Assembly: GCA_963930775.1 (NCBI GenBank)
Contig: OZ005700.1
Span: 5,714,609-5,778,608 of the forward strand
Origin: Cliona cf. orientalis
Lineage: Eukaryota > Porifera > Demospongiae > Clionaida > Clionaidae
Reading direction: 5' to 3'
Length of the DNA: 64,000 nt
Each line of letters opens with the position of its first letter. Position 1 is the stretch's first letter. Both the position numbers and the translations under genes were made by a program. The notes beneath the pieces are model-generated. The model had not been told where the DNA came from, made no database searches, and saw nothing but the letters and a program-made list of their open reading frames with translations. This document shows, one piece after another, positions 12,401 to 27,400 of this stretch.

Positions 12401-15400
12401 ATGATTTCACCATGGCAACACATTCTGAGCATGCGCATTATATCACAAAATGGCGTATCAGACACGCCCAGTATTGTCAATGCGCCGTACACACCCACTA
12501 TTAAGTAAATGTCAAGATAACGCGAAATTAGCGTGCCACTGCACTGCGCGCTACTAAATGGAATGGATTTATACTCAAACAAAGATGAGAGGTCAAGGCA
12601 ATCTTGAGCTAGCCCTGGAAACTAGAAAGAAAGAAAGATTGACAAATGGCCATTTTTTGAACATCTGGTTCTGGCATATACAATTGAGTTGATGGATGAT
12701 CTTGGTCTTATTAGATAGATAATTTGCTGGAGATTCTGATTTTCACACTTAGAAATTTCATAAAGTTACCTATTTTGAGATATTTGGGTATTTGTAATGT
12801 ATTACATATATGGCATATCCGTGCCATCCCTACTTATAGAGTCTACCGACTCTATGATGAAATTTCAATCTATAAAATTTAGTATGTATCATTGTATATT
12901 ATACAAGTGAAGGACAATCATTGAATAACTAGAGCTCTGTAGAGCACATACCCCGCACGCACATTGCGCAATCTATGGAGTTGCATGCTTTTGTGTGCAT
13001 GGCTATAATTTTGTGAACTTCATTATTCAGAAAATTAGTGGAAATGCTGCACCAGATCTAGACTACTAGGAGATATGAACTGATACTTCCAATATTTTAT
13101 TGTAATAGTATAGCCATCTTACATTATGATTTGGGTCCATAAGGCTGCAGATTTCAGCTCCGTCATAGATTTCACGAGCATTATTGATTTTGACGATCTT
13201 TACCAGTCATATTCTTGGCTACTTAGTTGTGCACATGAGCAGAAAACACAATGGACATGCATTATGCATTGAGTGGGCACTGTCGATAGGCGTGGCTACA
13301 TTAGCCAACAAAAAGGCACTATTTGTGATGCCCGTTGACCGTGTCCATTGATTTGATGCACACTGATGCCAGTTTTTTGCCGGATTCGATTGATTCGTTG
13401 TGCTTACAAGTCACTTAGGTACCTACATCTCGAGATATGGCGATTTTTGTGCTCACAACGACAACGACACGACCGATTACTTTACCCCTTGCGCACGCGC
13501 GCGGGGTAATTGGGGCGAGCCGAAGCGAGCCCCACACAAGTGATGTCAATCAAGATTTTCCGTTTATATATAATATTATAATATTATTGCTCAGGCTCAC
13601 CCCACATAAACGGGTATGAACTGCATGAATGAGATATGTATATATATATATATAATATAATATTATATATGGTACGTCGGTCCTTAGTTTAATACGCCCC
13701 GCCCAACATCCATCATTCCGTATATATGCTGCTCTAATTCAACGACTTGCAAATTTACATTCATGTGTGCTATGGCCTATGCGCTAGGCCATTGCTATGA
13801 ACGCTAGAACAAAGCATACACCAGCGAAAAGCTCAGAACTGAGGCTTCAGAGGATAGGAGGCAAGAGCGAAACAGAGTTCGTTGTCAATCGGAGCCTCAG
13901 CTCAACAGCGGCCAAGAGTAAGAGACAGCCACACAGTCGGCAGAACAGAAAGAGGCCATTCTACATGTGTGCATCCTGCAGCTTATAGTTTATAGTGGGC
14001 GTGGCGCAACATAAATCACTGTGCACGATCACTGTCACTCGGGCTCGCCCCACAATGCCGTGCATTTCCCTAGTATATTATATATAATTATGTATATAAT
14101 ATTATATATCTGCCGTCTGTCATTCCGTATATACCTGTCTTCTATTTCAACGATACGCAATATTTCTTCCGTTGCGTGCATGCGCATACGACGTAGGGGA
14201 CACGAGCCAAGTGTGAGCAGGTACCCTGGTGCGAGAGGGAGCAAATACTTCAACGTAGGGAAAGAGGGCAAGCTCTGTGACATCGAGCGGCTAAAAAGGA
14301 AGAAAGACTGATAAATGCAGGAACAGATATCAGAAATTACAAAAGGAGAGCTGCAGAGACAGAGTAAGAGGGGCAAGGCTACAGTGTCGTTCTAGGCAGG
14401 CAGAGCGAAACATTTTGAGTGCAGATGCTCCATGTGAGACTCCAAATTCAAGGCTCTAAAAAGATCAAGAACAAGTGACTGTTGCTTGCAAAATGATCAT
14501 CGCTGAACTATGAGTAGCTAGAGATACGTTCTAACCATAGTTTCCACTCCCTCGAGTCAATCATAAAATTAATTCCGATCTGTATACCAAATCATTTGTA
14601 CTTGTGTGGGATTTGTGGAGCTCGCCCCATTGATGTTAAAACATCGTCTCTAGTAATTACCCCGCGCGCATGCCCAAGGGGTAAAGTAATCGGTTGTGTC
14701 ATTGTCGTCGTTGTCGTCGTTGTTGTCGTCGTGAGCACAAAAATCGCCATATCTCGAGATACAGGCATCTAAGCGACTGGTAAGCACAACGAATCGATCG
14801 AATTCGGCAAAAAACTAGCTTCAGTGTGCGTCAAATCGATGGACACGGTCCACGGGTGTCACAAATAGTGCCTTTTTGTTGGCTAACGTAGCCACGCCTA
14901 TCGACAGTGCCTACTCAATGCATAATGCATGCCCATTGTGTTTTCTGCTCATGCGCATAACTAAGTAGCTAAGAATATGACTGGTAAAGATCGTCGAAAT
15001 TAATAATGCTTGTGAAATCTATAGTCCATCCGCATCCGCTGACGGAGCTGAAATCTGCGGCCCTATGGCTATACTATTACAACAAAATATTGGAAGTATC
15101 AGTTCATATCTCCTAGTTGTCTAGATCTGGTGCAGAGAGAGTGCTTTTGTCACCGGGACCTCTGGTAGCCACATACAAGCATTTCCACTAACTTTCTGAA
15201 GTTCACACAAAAGCAATAATTTCTATAGATTGCACAATGTGCGCGCGGGGTATGTGCTCTACAGAGCTCTAGTTAATATATTTAATAGCAAGCATATGCA
15301 CGTTTCTTTGACACAAGTGTCCACTGTCCATTGTGCACAATGCTAGCCTGGTGTCTGGATGTGTCTGGTCAGCATGTTAAACATGTATAGACAAACTTTT

Positions 15401-18400
15401 GGATTACCATGCACTCAGTCTTCCAATGGTCTTGTAACCTGAAATCGAAGGTTAATATTACATGCGTATACAAACCATGCCAGGTAGCTATAGTATTGAA
15501 AGACATGAATTGCCCAGAGGGCAATAAAAAAAGGAACAAAACAAGTATAAAAAATAATTAAATAAATTGAAGGATGAAGTAGGGATGACAGGGTCAAAGA
15601 GTACACGAACAAGATTAGGGATAATCACATCCACTATACATCCCTTACGCTTGCTTTTCTCAATTATCATGCTCCTAGCTGTTGATGGTGAACCATTGGT
15701 GCTATCCTTAATTTGAAGTATATGCATGTGGAAGAAATTCACTATGCTCATAGGGGTGGGGGATAATCAGCTTTGATCGTTGCATTACTGCCTGGTTAGT
15801 TAATTACTCAAAAAGCAAGCGTAGGGATGTATAGTGGATGTGATTATCCCTAATCTAGTTTGTATACTTTTGACCCTGTCATCCCTACTTCATCCTTCAA
15901 TTTATTTATATTTGTTATTATAATATAGAGGATGTGGTGACCTTTAACACATTGGTGAAAACTTATTTCACTGAATATTTCTGCAATACAAACTGGCTGG
16001 GCTTAATTATTGGCGAAATTTTTATCCAGCAAATTTTTTACATAATATATTATATGGTAGCACATGCTTAAGTTTCACTCTAGTGCTAGATTCACTGCTA
16101 CATTGCAGCTGGGTGCCTGGCAATGTTATCAACAATGTAACTGACGCTATACCATTATGTGTTAATGTAGTACCTTGCATATCACATCTATTATTATGTA
16201 CACATTACATTGATGCACAGCTGATGCACTGTTTGCTGTATATGAAGCTTCAAGTTTGGAACTGTGGTATTTCATGTATCAAGCTGCTACAAGTGGTGGT
16301 ACACGAACTACTGGACATATCCTAGTATTTTATGTCACTCTGGTATTTTTCCTTGTCTTCCTTGTTCAGGTGAGTATTTGCAGCTGATTATGAGTACGGG
16401 TTTGAAATGACAGGATTTCATGCAAAACTGCTGGGGATTCTGAGGGTTCACTTCTCCACAACTAGAGCTCTGTAGAGCACATACCCCGCACACTCTGTAG
16501 CCACTGTAGCGTAGTATTGCGGCGTAATATATGATTAGACGACCCTTTCCAACATTAAGCTAGAGCATGTGCAGTTACATCAGCATACTCGTATGCTAAA
16601 AGAGTGGGTGTGGTTGATAAGCCACAGGCATGCTGAACAGAAAATGCATGATTTGTAGCACTAGTAAGCCTTTTTGAGCGATTCGAAGCGAGTACATACC
16701 AGTTTTTCACTGATATCTACCAAATGGTTGTGCTTACAGCATGCACAGATGCCTAGAACGCAAGATCTGGCGATTTTCGTGCTGACGACAACGACAACAG
16801 ACGATTGCTTTACCCCTTGCGCATGCGCATGGGGTAATTAACTGAAGACCTCAGGGACTACACTTTTTTACCCATGTTGACTACAAATACTAGAATACCT
16901 ATTATTGGTGGATAAATTTTGGTATAGAATAATGACAAATACCGTGTAGCTGGAAATGTTGGTATGAGTTATTTGGCGACTGGGTCCCAAACGGACTTTG
17001 CAAAATAATGATAGGTTTAATTTAGTGATTCAGTACAGGATGGCCATACTTATATGTAAAGGCAGGCCTCCAAATTATTATCTGCTAGTCCCATTCCCAT
17101 ACCAGACTGGAAACGGGGTTTCTCGGGATCTAACAAATGTTTTACTACATGTATCTCCATGCAGTACATATCTATGTGTATACAGAGCTATTGTTTGGGG
17201 AAGCCTGGGGTCTGGGGGGGGGGGGGGGGGGGGGGGATATCCTAAACAGATTAATTTCATAATATTGGCTTGCATGTATACAAACATGTATGCACTGTTC
17301 TACTTTTATGTAGCAAAGCATCTTTCTTGTTGTGATAATTGAATCATTTGCTGGCCTACGTGGTGACTCGTATTTAGATTCTTCCAAGAAAGACAAAAAA
17401 AAGCCAGTAATCGTTCTTGAACATTCTGATGATAACCTTCGCCTACAATATCTCAAGAACCATGAATCAACGACAGCGTTTGAAAAAATGCTAAAAAAAT
17501 ACTATATTGATGTAATTGAGAAATTATTTCTGATTCTTGTTCTAGTGGATGCTGTTGTTACTGCAACTAAACACACAGGCATGTGTGATACCTGGCTGCT
17601 AGTACTCCGCATTTGGCAGGTAACTATCTATTATATCCTCAAATTTGTACATTCGTATACTGTATGTTCTATATCACTGAATCTACCATCTCTACGTATA
17701 AGTAGGGATGGCCCAGACACTCTCACAGATACAATATACCATATTATTGTTGACTGTAACACAGCATGGTGCAAGTTACAGTGGTCTACAATACAGGAGG
17801 CTTAGCGTATGAACACTATATTTTTCACCACTCTGATCTTGCAAGAGTTCCCTTCGTGTGTCTGCATGTTTATCTCTGCTACCACACACGTGTAAATTTA
17901 TGTGTTAAACATAGATGTCATTAGGCTAACTCTTCATAGTGTTTTCAAGGTGTTTATCATGTGGGTTTAACTGAAAGCTGTGTCTATAGTACCAGCACTG
18001 GTGCTGGAACGTTCTTCAAGTAGTATCAGTATCACATAGCCTAGCTGCCAAAGAAATCGAATCCAGTAGCCACCATTCCATGACCCAGAGTAGGCAACTT
18101 TGCCACTATCGCTATCACTGTCAGCTACCATTTTTTGCCAATTTATAGACCTTACCTACCTAATATAGTAATTATTAGTTAATAACCATTGCTTAAACCC
18201 TGCCATACTTCTACTTCTAGCCTCACTAGCTGCCCAGTGCATAGTAATAACTTTAATTTTGATTGATGCTGGAATCTATAGTTGCCGATATTCTAAGCCC
18301 AAAATTTTGGGTATTGGTGCCAATACTATAAATGTGTACAGTTCTAGGTTTGTTAAAAGTGTTGGTAATTGCCATTCCTGTGGTTTAGTTACTGTGACTG

Positions 18401-21400
18401 TACTGCATGACTGTCCTGCAAACATAGGGATACTTAGTGCGTCATGCAAGCATGAAATAGCACAAAGGGTTAATAAAATTTATTTGGTGATTGTATGTTT
18501 GTTGCAGCCCATTGTGAGTGCCTTGTTTATGATTGAGATTGCTGGCGTGCTGGTTGCTCATTTGTTCTATAGTCCAAGTCAATGCAGATTATTTTATTCA
18601 AACGGTTACTATTGGTATTTGATGGGCGTTGCTGTATGCAGTATGATTGCAAGCATACCAGTGGAACAATTGTACAACCCTAAAATGGTTGGCAATGGAT
18701 TGGCGTTATTTCAGGTAAGTTTTAATATTCTTAGAAATCATGCTGTGGTTTCTACACATGGACCGGATCCCCCCTAGAGTATATTGAGATTTTGAGCATG
18801 GTGTCATAATCCATCGGAATCTGCCTTGTGGGAGTATTTGTACATGATTCCTTTCCTTAGGCTTAGCAGGTCCATATTTCTGGAAAATTCACAATTTTCT
18901 CTATAGTTTTCTGTTTACTATTTACCAGGCTCTTCGGTTGCCGCGTGCTATTCGTCTTTTCCCCCCTTTAAAGACATTTGTTTTCAAGATTCTTGGAGGA
19001 GGATTGAAATTGCTAGTAGTTTTCCTGATTGTAGCCGTGTTCCTTGTGTGGTTTGCTGTTGTCAGTATGCAGATCTTTGGTTACCTTGATTCAGAACCAG
19101 AATGTGGTATATTCAACATTGATGAATCATTTGGAAATTTTTTTTATGTAAGGGTGGTTGTTTTGCGTGCATGATTTCTACGTGTGTTTACATTCTTCAT
19201 TCAGGCTTTGCAGTCCATATTCCAGATAGTGATGCAGGAAGGGTGGACAGAGCTGATGGGTGAAATAATGTGTCATCGTGATTATATCTGGTGGCTTATG
19301 AACATATACTTCATTGTACTTCACCTGCTTGGCTCACTGATCCTGCTAAATTTTTTTGTGGCTGTTATTTTGGACAATCTGGACTACGATGATGAAAAAA
19401 AGAAGGAAAAGTTTGAAAAGGAATTCAAGCAGAGGAAAGTTGAAAAAGTTTCCTGGAAGTTAAAAGTATTTAAATGTTGTGGTCCAAAACGAATCCGAGT
19501 TCCCAAGCTTTCATCTGCTGATGCTCCAGATCTGATTGAGGCTGATGTTCGAAAATTTTACAGTATTGGATCCGGAGAAGCGTCAGATTTCCCTGTTGCA
19601 TTTGATGTTCCAGAGCAACCACTAATAACCAATGAGCAATCCCAACCTCCCTCTGAGTTATCTGGTCTAGAACTTCTGACAAAAGGAAAAGACGCTGCTG
19701 CTAACGTTGCTTCTCATGAAAGCAAGTACTGGCATGTTCAAGGAATTTTAAATTATGTCAAAGCCTTTCGGCAGCACAATAGGGAAGCTGAAGCTACTGC
19801 AAGGCCTACGTTTGATATCTTGAGAGGAAAAACTGATACTCAGGGGGGACTGAATATTGGACAGCTAGAACCATCCAGGTAAACACAACTAGAGCTCCCT
19901 AGAGCCCAAAACCCTCGGCGCGTTGTATGGCACTTGCCTCACAATCAGGCAAGAGTACAATATTAGGCCATGCAAACTGCATTGATTTGTAGCAGCTTCT
20001 ATACAAATGTATGGAATTTTGATCCCGGGTAAGCCGGGTATGGGCCTTACCCAGTAATACTAAAACTTTATCACAGAAAATTATGCTCAGTGGCAAATAC
20101 TCAACATTTAGCTGTATGCAGAGTTTTAACATGCCAGCAGGGGGATCACATCACTCGCCTTCTGCTGCACCCATTGTTGTATTTTTGGTGTTTAGGTACC
20201 CACAAAATAGGACAATTTTATGTACACAACATGTACGTAGAATATTCATATAGCTGCATGTATTATGTATTGAATTAGCTTGCTTCACGTGAGTATTGCG
20301 TAGCTAAGGTTGATGTCAATTTTTTTGTCCAGTGAAGATTTTTGGGTATAAAATATCATGGTGTGATATCTTTTTCCACCAATTAGAGACAGGTTCTGAG
20401 GATATGGACCATGTCATCCGAAACGTGACTTTTAACTGTTTTTCAAGCTGCCACAGTTTCAAGACCTTAAGAGCCCCAGGCGTTCCTACTTGGTTATTGA
20501 TAGTTTCGGCCTTCTACTTCACAGATCAATGTTAAAGCTACTAGCAAGCCTCCTGTACCAAGTTGTGAGCTACCAAAGTGAGGCATAAAAAGGCTTGTCC
20601 TACCCACACCAGAAATGGTCAGGGGTTGGAATTCCCCTGCGAGCATAGCAGGATGATACGAGAACTATCACTATATGCATTTTAAAAATACTGGATAGTG
20701 GGAAACGTTTGAGGGAGAAAACGTTCACGGATCAGTAGGAAGTGAGCATTTTGCAGAGAAAACTTTCGCAGAATGCTACATGTATATCACGTATAGCTGG
20801 GTTGGATGTGCCTAAATTTTGTGGAGGGAACTGTCGCAGGTGGCTCTCAAACCACAATATTTGTGAAGGTTTTCTCCCTCGAGCGTTTCCCGCTGTATGG
20901 TATAAATTGGAAAAGTGCGATCTGGTCCTATTTCTCATCCTACCTCTTTTCTTTGAGTATTAAATTAGAGATACCAAATTATTGGAATAAGCATAGTGCA
21001 TATACATGTAATGGAATAATAAATTATTATTGATGCATATGCAGGGCTAAGAGTGAGTATGATGAATATCGAGAAAAGTTTCGACTCTTTGACAGTGCTT
21101 TGTTTTGTATGCCTCCTGACCACCGACTAAGAAGATTTTGTAACAAGGTACTTACTTCTCAGCTGGATGCTCCTATTAGTGGCCAGGCAATGGAGTCACA
21201 AGAACTGAAAGTGTTCTTTGCAGCAAGATTCAAATTCATCATTTGGTGAGTAATGGTATCCATGAACTATTAACAATAGAATGCTTCATTCAGTATGTGA
21301 ACTACACTAGCTATTAATGTTGTAGTTGATTCACCACTCAAATAATATATGAAATACTAGAGCTCATAGAGCACATACCCCGCGTGCCATGGCAATATCA

Positions 21401-24400
21401 CCCATGGCCATGCCTCTTCTTAGTGGCCTCTATTCTTTGAAGTTTAATCTCTTGCTACTTACGAACGTTTTCGTTCCCTTCTGAGATCCATGATCACAAA
21501 ATTAATGGCATTAATTTTGTGCTAGAAGCATGCTGTAGAGAAGCTTGAGCATGCGCAATAGACTTCATAAGGTACTAGGTGGGCGTGTCCAATGTGGGTG
21601 TGGTTGATATATTTGCACGATTTGTAGCTTCCCTGGGTACTGCCTAGGGTTAAGAATGAGAGAAAAGGTGCTTTTTCACTGTCTTACACCATTTTATCCC
21701 ATTTATTGACCCTACATTCGCTTAAATGTTGAGATTTGCCGATTTTTATGCTGACAGACGACAGACGACAGACAAACAGATTGCTTTACCCCTTGCTGTG
21801 CATACGCGCACGCAGGGTAATGAATCCCTTTCAAACTAGAGCTCTATAGATCACATACCCTGCACACACATTATGCAATCTGTAGGTCTACGTATACTTT
21901 TGTGTGTCTGCATGGTTAAAAAAAAGTGACCGGAAATGCTGGATGAACTAGTAAGTTATTCCTAGGGTCAGTACTAGTCAGCAGTGTTTCTGATATGATC
22001 AAATTTCTCTAAGATATCATTATTTAGTTTGTCTAAGTATGGATTTATCGCGTGCATACTTGTGGCTACCTATTGCGTAGTGTTTAGTTAGCCAGGTCTT
22101 GGCCTACTAGCTGCTATATAGCTTAATAGATTTGAGTTCAGCCTTCAAGCTAATAGTTCTAATCGATTTTGAACTTGGTCACCTCATCTATCAAAATTAG
22201 CAGAAATGGGCAGCTTATTTCAGCTTCATAGTAAAGGCAGTTGGCTATTCTCCAAGCCATGCAACACTACAAGCCTTGCATTTATTCGGGGCGAGCCTGA
22301 GCGAGCCCCGAATACACGAGGTACAGGAAGCGGTTTTATATGTATATACATATGTATACTTGTATGTATGTATGTTTGTGGGGTGATCATTTCAGTGAGG
22401 AGAGAGTTAAAATTAATTATTTTGAACGCGTAAGGTAATGGTCGTCATGCGCATGCGCATACGCCCGCACTGCACCATCGATCTGAGAGACAACTGTAGG
22501 CGAGGCCTAAAACTTGAAAGGAGAGTGCTGTACCACTCTGGCAAGGCTCAGGTCCACGATTAACATCACTGGTAGACTCCACTTTCCTGAGCATGAAGAT
22601 GACTGCATGGAGGCTTATCCTCTCAGGGCCTGGCTACAGGTACTTGGACTCATGATCATGGCATGTAGACTACTAAATATAGCATAGGTGATCAACATTA
22701 TTGGACTATAGCTATTATACTAGCAATCTGTGATACTTTCACTGTGGTCGTAGCTTCTCAGGCCTGGCTATTGAGATACCACCCCATGTGCGCATGCATG
22801 CCTATGTGCTTTCAAAGAAATCTTGTGACTTTGCGAAGGCTCGCCCCGCACAGATGATTTCATCAGCACTAGTAGCTTATGAGAAGAGAGCAGTGGATAT
22901 CACCACAGAGGAAGATATTCTTCGCTAAGGTAGTGAGCGTTCTTTCCATGCCTTGTAGTGTCATTCTAGTAACTCAAATGGCAGTATGAGTGTGAAATTA
23001 ATTACCCAGTTAGTCTGTGGGACTTTTGTATTGAGACAAAAATTAATAACTATATTATGGTTAGCCATGAAAATCCCCATGGTTTCGGAATTTTATGGGT
23101 TTTTCATGGCTTTGGTATGTCAAAATTTTGTAGGTATTTCATTGGTTAATGTTTCATAGTAAAATCATATTATGCTCATGGTATATATTCACAAGTAAGT
23201 GACCCCATGAAATGTTAACGTTTCCTAGGGTTATATTGATAGCTACGAGCTAGATCGTGTTACACCAATCTGGCATTATTTCTCTCAATGAAAAATAATT
23301 CATTATAATAAATTATTTTTCATTGAGAGAAATAATACCAGATTGGTGTAACACAATCTAGCTCGTAGCTATGAATATGACGAACACCCAATCAAGAAGT
23401 TTGCTGAAATATTTCCTAGGGTTGATGGTCATGAAATATCTTGCATTATGTTGCATACATATATGCATATGTACATAATGTGAATATTAGTTATTCATGG
23501 AAATTTCATAGAGATTTCGGTTGATTCCTGATATAAATGTCCCGAAATATGCCAAGTCAGCAAAATTATTTAAACAAAAATACTATTTATATTGCTATCA
23601 ATGTTTCTTGCATTCCCATGTTTCTGGCGTTCCCACTGCTAGTGGGTGTTCCTAGCGTTCTCATTGTTCCTGAAGTAACCAGCATTCCTAACTTTCCCCG
23701 AGTCCCTAGCGTTCCTAACATTCCACTCTTCTTCATTGTTCCTGAAATTCCCAGTGTTCCCACTGTTCCAAGCGTTTCTGGTGTTTCCACTGCCTACTTG
23801 GTGTTCTCACTATTCCTAGCGTTCTCAGTGTTCCTGAAGTGCCCAGCGTTCCTATCGTTCCCCTGTTCCTAGCGTTTCTGGTGTTCCCAGCTACTTCAAG
23901 GGCCTCACTGTTCCTAGCGTGCCCAGCGTTCCTAATGTTCCCCCTGTTCCTCATTTTTCCTGAAGTTCCCAGCGTCCCTAGCGTTCCCACTGTTCCTAGC
24001 ATTTGTGGCGTTCCCACTGCTACTTGGTGTTCCCATTCCTAACGTTCCCCCTGTTCCTGGTATTCTCATTGTTTTTGAAGTCCCCAGCGTTCCTAGCGTT
24101 CCCACTGCTCCTAGCGTTCTTTGCATCCCCACTGTTCCTTGCGTTCTCATTGTTCCTGAATTGCACAAATTCCTGATGTTCCCCCTATTCCTCTTAGTTT
24201 CTGAAGTTCCCAGCGTTCCTAGTGTTCCCACTGTTCCCATCGTTTCTGGCGTTACCACTGCTACTTCGTGTTCCCACTGTTCCTAGCGTTCTCATTGTTC
24301 CTGAAAGTGCCCAGCGTTCATAGCGTTCCCACTACTCCTAGCGTTTCTGGCATTCCCACTGCTACTTGGTGTTCCCACTATTCCTAGCATTCCTAACGTT

Positions 24401-27400
24401 CCCTCTATTCCTGGCGTTCTCATTGTTCTTGAAGTCCCCAGCATTCCTAGCGTTCCCACTGCTCCTAGCGTTCTTTGTTTTCCCACTGTTCCTTGCGTTC
24501 TCATTGTTTCTGAAGTGCACAGAGTTCCTGACATTCCCCCTGTTCCTCATTGTTCTGAACTTTCCAGCGTTCCTAGCATTCCCCTGTTCCTAGCGTTTCT
24601 GGCGTTCCCACTGCTACTTCATGTTCCCACTGTTCCTAGCGTTCTCATTGTTCCTGAAAGTGCCCAGCATTCCTAACGTTCCCACTACTCCTAGCGTTTC
24701 TGGCGTTCCCACTGCTACTTAGTATTCCCACTGTTCCTAACGTTCTCATTGTTCCTGAAAGTGCCCAGCGTTCCTATAATGTTCCCACTATTCTCAATGT
24801 TCTTGGTATTCCTACTATTTCTAGTGTTGTCATTGTTCCTGAAGTCTCAAGCACTGCTAGTGTTCCCAATATTATTATAATTTTTCGGGTGTTCCCACAG
24901 TTCCTAGTGTTCTCATTGTTCCTGACGTCCTCAGCGTTCCTAGTGTTTTCAGTGTTCCTGCAGTCTCCATCATTCCTGATGTTCCCACTGTTCTCGATGT
25001 TATTAGGTTCCCACTGTTCTCAAGGTTCCTTGTGTTGCCACTGTTTCTAGTGTTTTCATTGTTCCTGCAGTCTCCGGCGTTCTTAGCTTTCTTAGAATGT
25101 TAGGAACGCTGGGGACTTCAGGAACAACGAGAACGTTGGAATGCTGGGGACTTCAGGAACAACGAGAACACTGGGAACGCTGGGGACATCAGGAACAACG
25201 AGAACACTGGAAATGCTGGGGACTTCAGGAACAACTAGAACATTGGGAACGCTGGGAACTTCAGGAACAATGAGAACGCTAGGGGCAGTGGGAACGCTAG
25301 GAACGCTGGGCACTTCAGGAACAACGAGAATGATAGGAACAGTGGGAACACTGGGGACTTCAGGAACAACGAGAATATTAGGAACACTGGGGACTTCAGG
25401 AACAACGAGAATGTTGGAACGCTGGGGACTTCAGGAACAACAAGAACACTGGGAACGCTGGGGACTTCAGGAACAACTAGAACACTGGGAACACTGGGGA
25501 CTTCAGGAACAACTAGAACGCTAGGAACGGTGGGAATGCTGGGCACTTCAGGAACAATGATAATGTTAGGAACAGTGGGAACGCTAGGAACACTGGGGAC
25601 ATTAGGAACAACGAGAATGTTAGGAACGCTGGGGACTTCAGGAACGTGAACATTGGAATGCTGGAACAACGTGAACGCTAGGGAGTTCAGGAACAATGAG
25701 AACACTGGGAACGCTGGGGACTTCAGGAACAATGAAAACGCTAGGAACAGTGGGAGTGCTAGGAACGCTGAACACATCAGGAACAATGAGAACCCTAGAA
25801 TATCTAGTGATAGTGGGAACATCAGAAATACACTAGGAACGGTAGGAAGAACAGGAGCATTGAGAACAGTGGGAATGCGTTATAGTATTGTATTGTGTAT
25901 GATACACACAAGAATTTGCTGACTTGGTATATTTCGGGACATTTACATTAGGAATCAACCGAGATTTCATATAAATACGTCTACTATACTAGTGCTACCT
26001 ATATTAATATAGCTATCTTACGTATACATGTACATCCTGGTTCAGTTCCATAGGGCATCACATTTTGGTGACATAATAGCCCTGTACTGTTTGGCTGGTA
26101 GTTATATATCCACTTATGACCATAATACATTTCGACGATCTTTACCAGTTCATAGCCTGCATGCATTATGCATTATGCATTGAGTAGGCACTATTGATAG
26201 GCGTGGCTATGATGGCCAACAAAAAAGGTACTATTTGTGGCGATCATAGACTGTGTCCCTCTGTGTGAAGCATACTGAAGCCAGTTTTTCACCAAATTCG
26301 ATTTATTCTTACGAGTAGCTTAGATGCCTATACGGTGATTTTTGTGCTCGTGACGACAATAATGACATGACCGATCACTTTAGCCCTTCAGTGGCGGATC
26401 CAGGATTTCTGGAAGGGGGGTTCTGATATGCAAAGCGCGCGCGAATTTTTAGAAGCCACGCCCACTTTCGGGCAAAACCACGCCCTCTTTCGATCGTTTT
26501 TGAGACAAACTACCAGCTCTATCAGTCCAATCGATCTGTTTTCGAACGAATTTTTTCTAAAGCATTCTAAGGTGAGCCATAGCAGCAGTTTTGTTAGTTC
26601 TGTAGGCAGAAAGGGGGGTTCCATTTTAATACCTAACATCCATGTACGTCTTAGTGCTAGGTGTAGCCAAAGGGGGGTTCCTGTGCATCCCTGGATCCCC
26701 CTCTGGATCCGCCACTGCCCTTGCACATGCGCGCAGGATAAAGATTCAAATCAGAAAACAGCATAATCTATTGTCGTTACTGCCATGTACACTTAGCTGA
26801 CTATTGATTCTACCTTAAATGTTCCTTGATTTTGAAGGTATGGCAGCATTAAACTTGCATAGTGACAATGTCATAATAATTATTGTACTATAGCTACTTC
26901 CTGTAAACTAGTCATATTCCCAATGCCATGCTCACATTCTGTGTCATCTCTGATAGGCGATTGAGCTACATTTATGAGTTTTATTGTGAATTACGTATCT
27001 AATGTTCATACATGTACTGATAGATTTTTATTCTTTACAACATCACACTTGAAACATGAAAGTGGGAAAATATATAAATTTGCTGATACAGGGGGTGCTC
27101 AAGCACCCCTCCCTCTCAGCCAAGACAACATACAGGCTTCCATAGACACTGGCCTAAGTAGCTGGCTCTAGCACCTTTCTAGCCAAGAAACCTTAATCTG
27201 ACATCATAAATTTAGCTATATATCTGATAAACCTGTCTGTAGGGGCAAAAATTTGACTTCTCCATGTTTTCTGGTTGTTGGTTCTCGTATCGCAGCAATT
27301 AGGATAATTTCACAAAAAGGGGGAGGCTTACATCACAATATCAACAAATAATAGATTACCTTAAGCTGACTATTTTTTGCAGGTATTAATGTTTGATAAT

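Larger units (their letters stand above)
407..16369 (+). other. NALCN: NALCN domain I (S4 to S6), exons 1-4
   Basis: Exon 1 encodes the loop and a weakly charged S4 ([15 protein letters not shown]). Exon 2 encodes S5 ([20 protein letters not shown]). Exon 3 encodes the cysteine-bearing turret beginning TSIPLTHC, which parallels IPDTHC in vertebrate NALCN. Exon 4 encodes the pore helix (FAVYEASS), the filter glutamate at 16259-16261, and S6 ([14 protein letters not shown]). The usual QEGW of the filter reads LELW here; E and W are kept. Introns 2 and 3 are 6.2 and 7.0 kb and full of mobile elements. Confidence 0.85.

Noticed and set aside
16083-16325. 80-codon plus frame over NALCN exon 4
   Set aside because: It is in a different frame from the splice-consistent pore exon 16221-16369 and is a shadow.
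25235-25822. 195-codon minus-strand open frame and several 90-127 codon frames on both strands
   Set aside because: They follow the minisatellite unit, whose length is a multiple of three, and consist only of repeated VPSVP- or GTLGT-type peptides. No start context, no splice sites, no domain.
23583-25890. CRISPR-like array
   Set aside because: Units are contiguous degenerate tandem repeats without unique spacers, in an animal intron.
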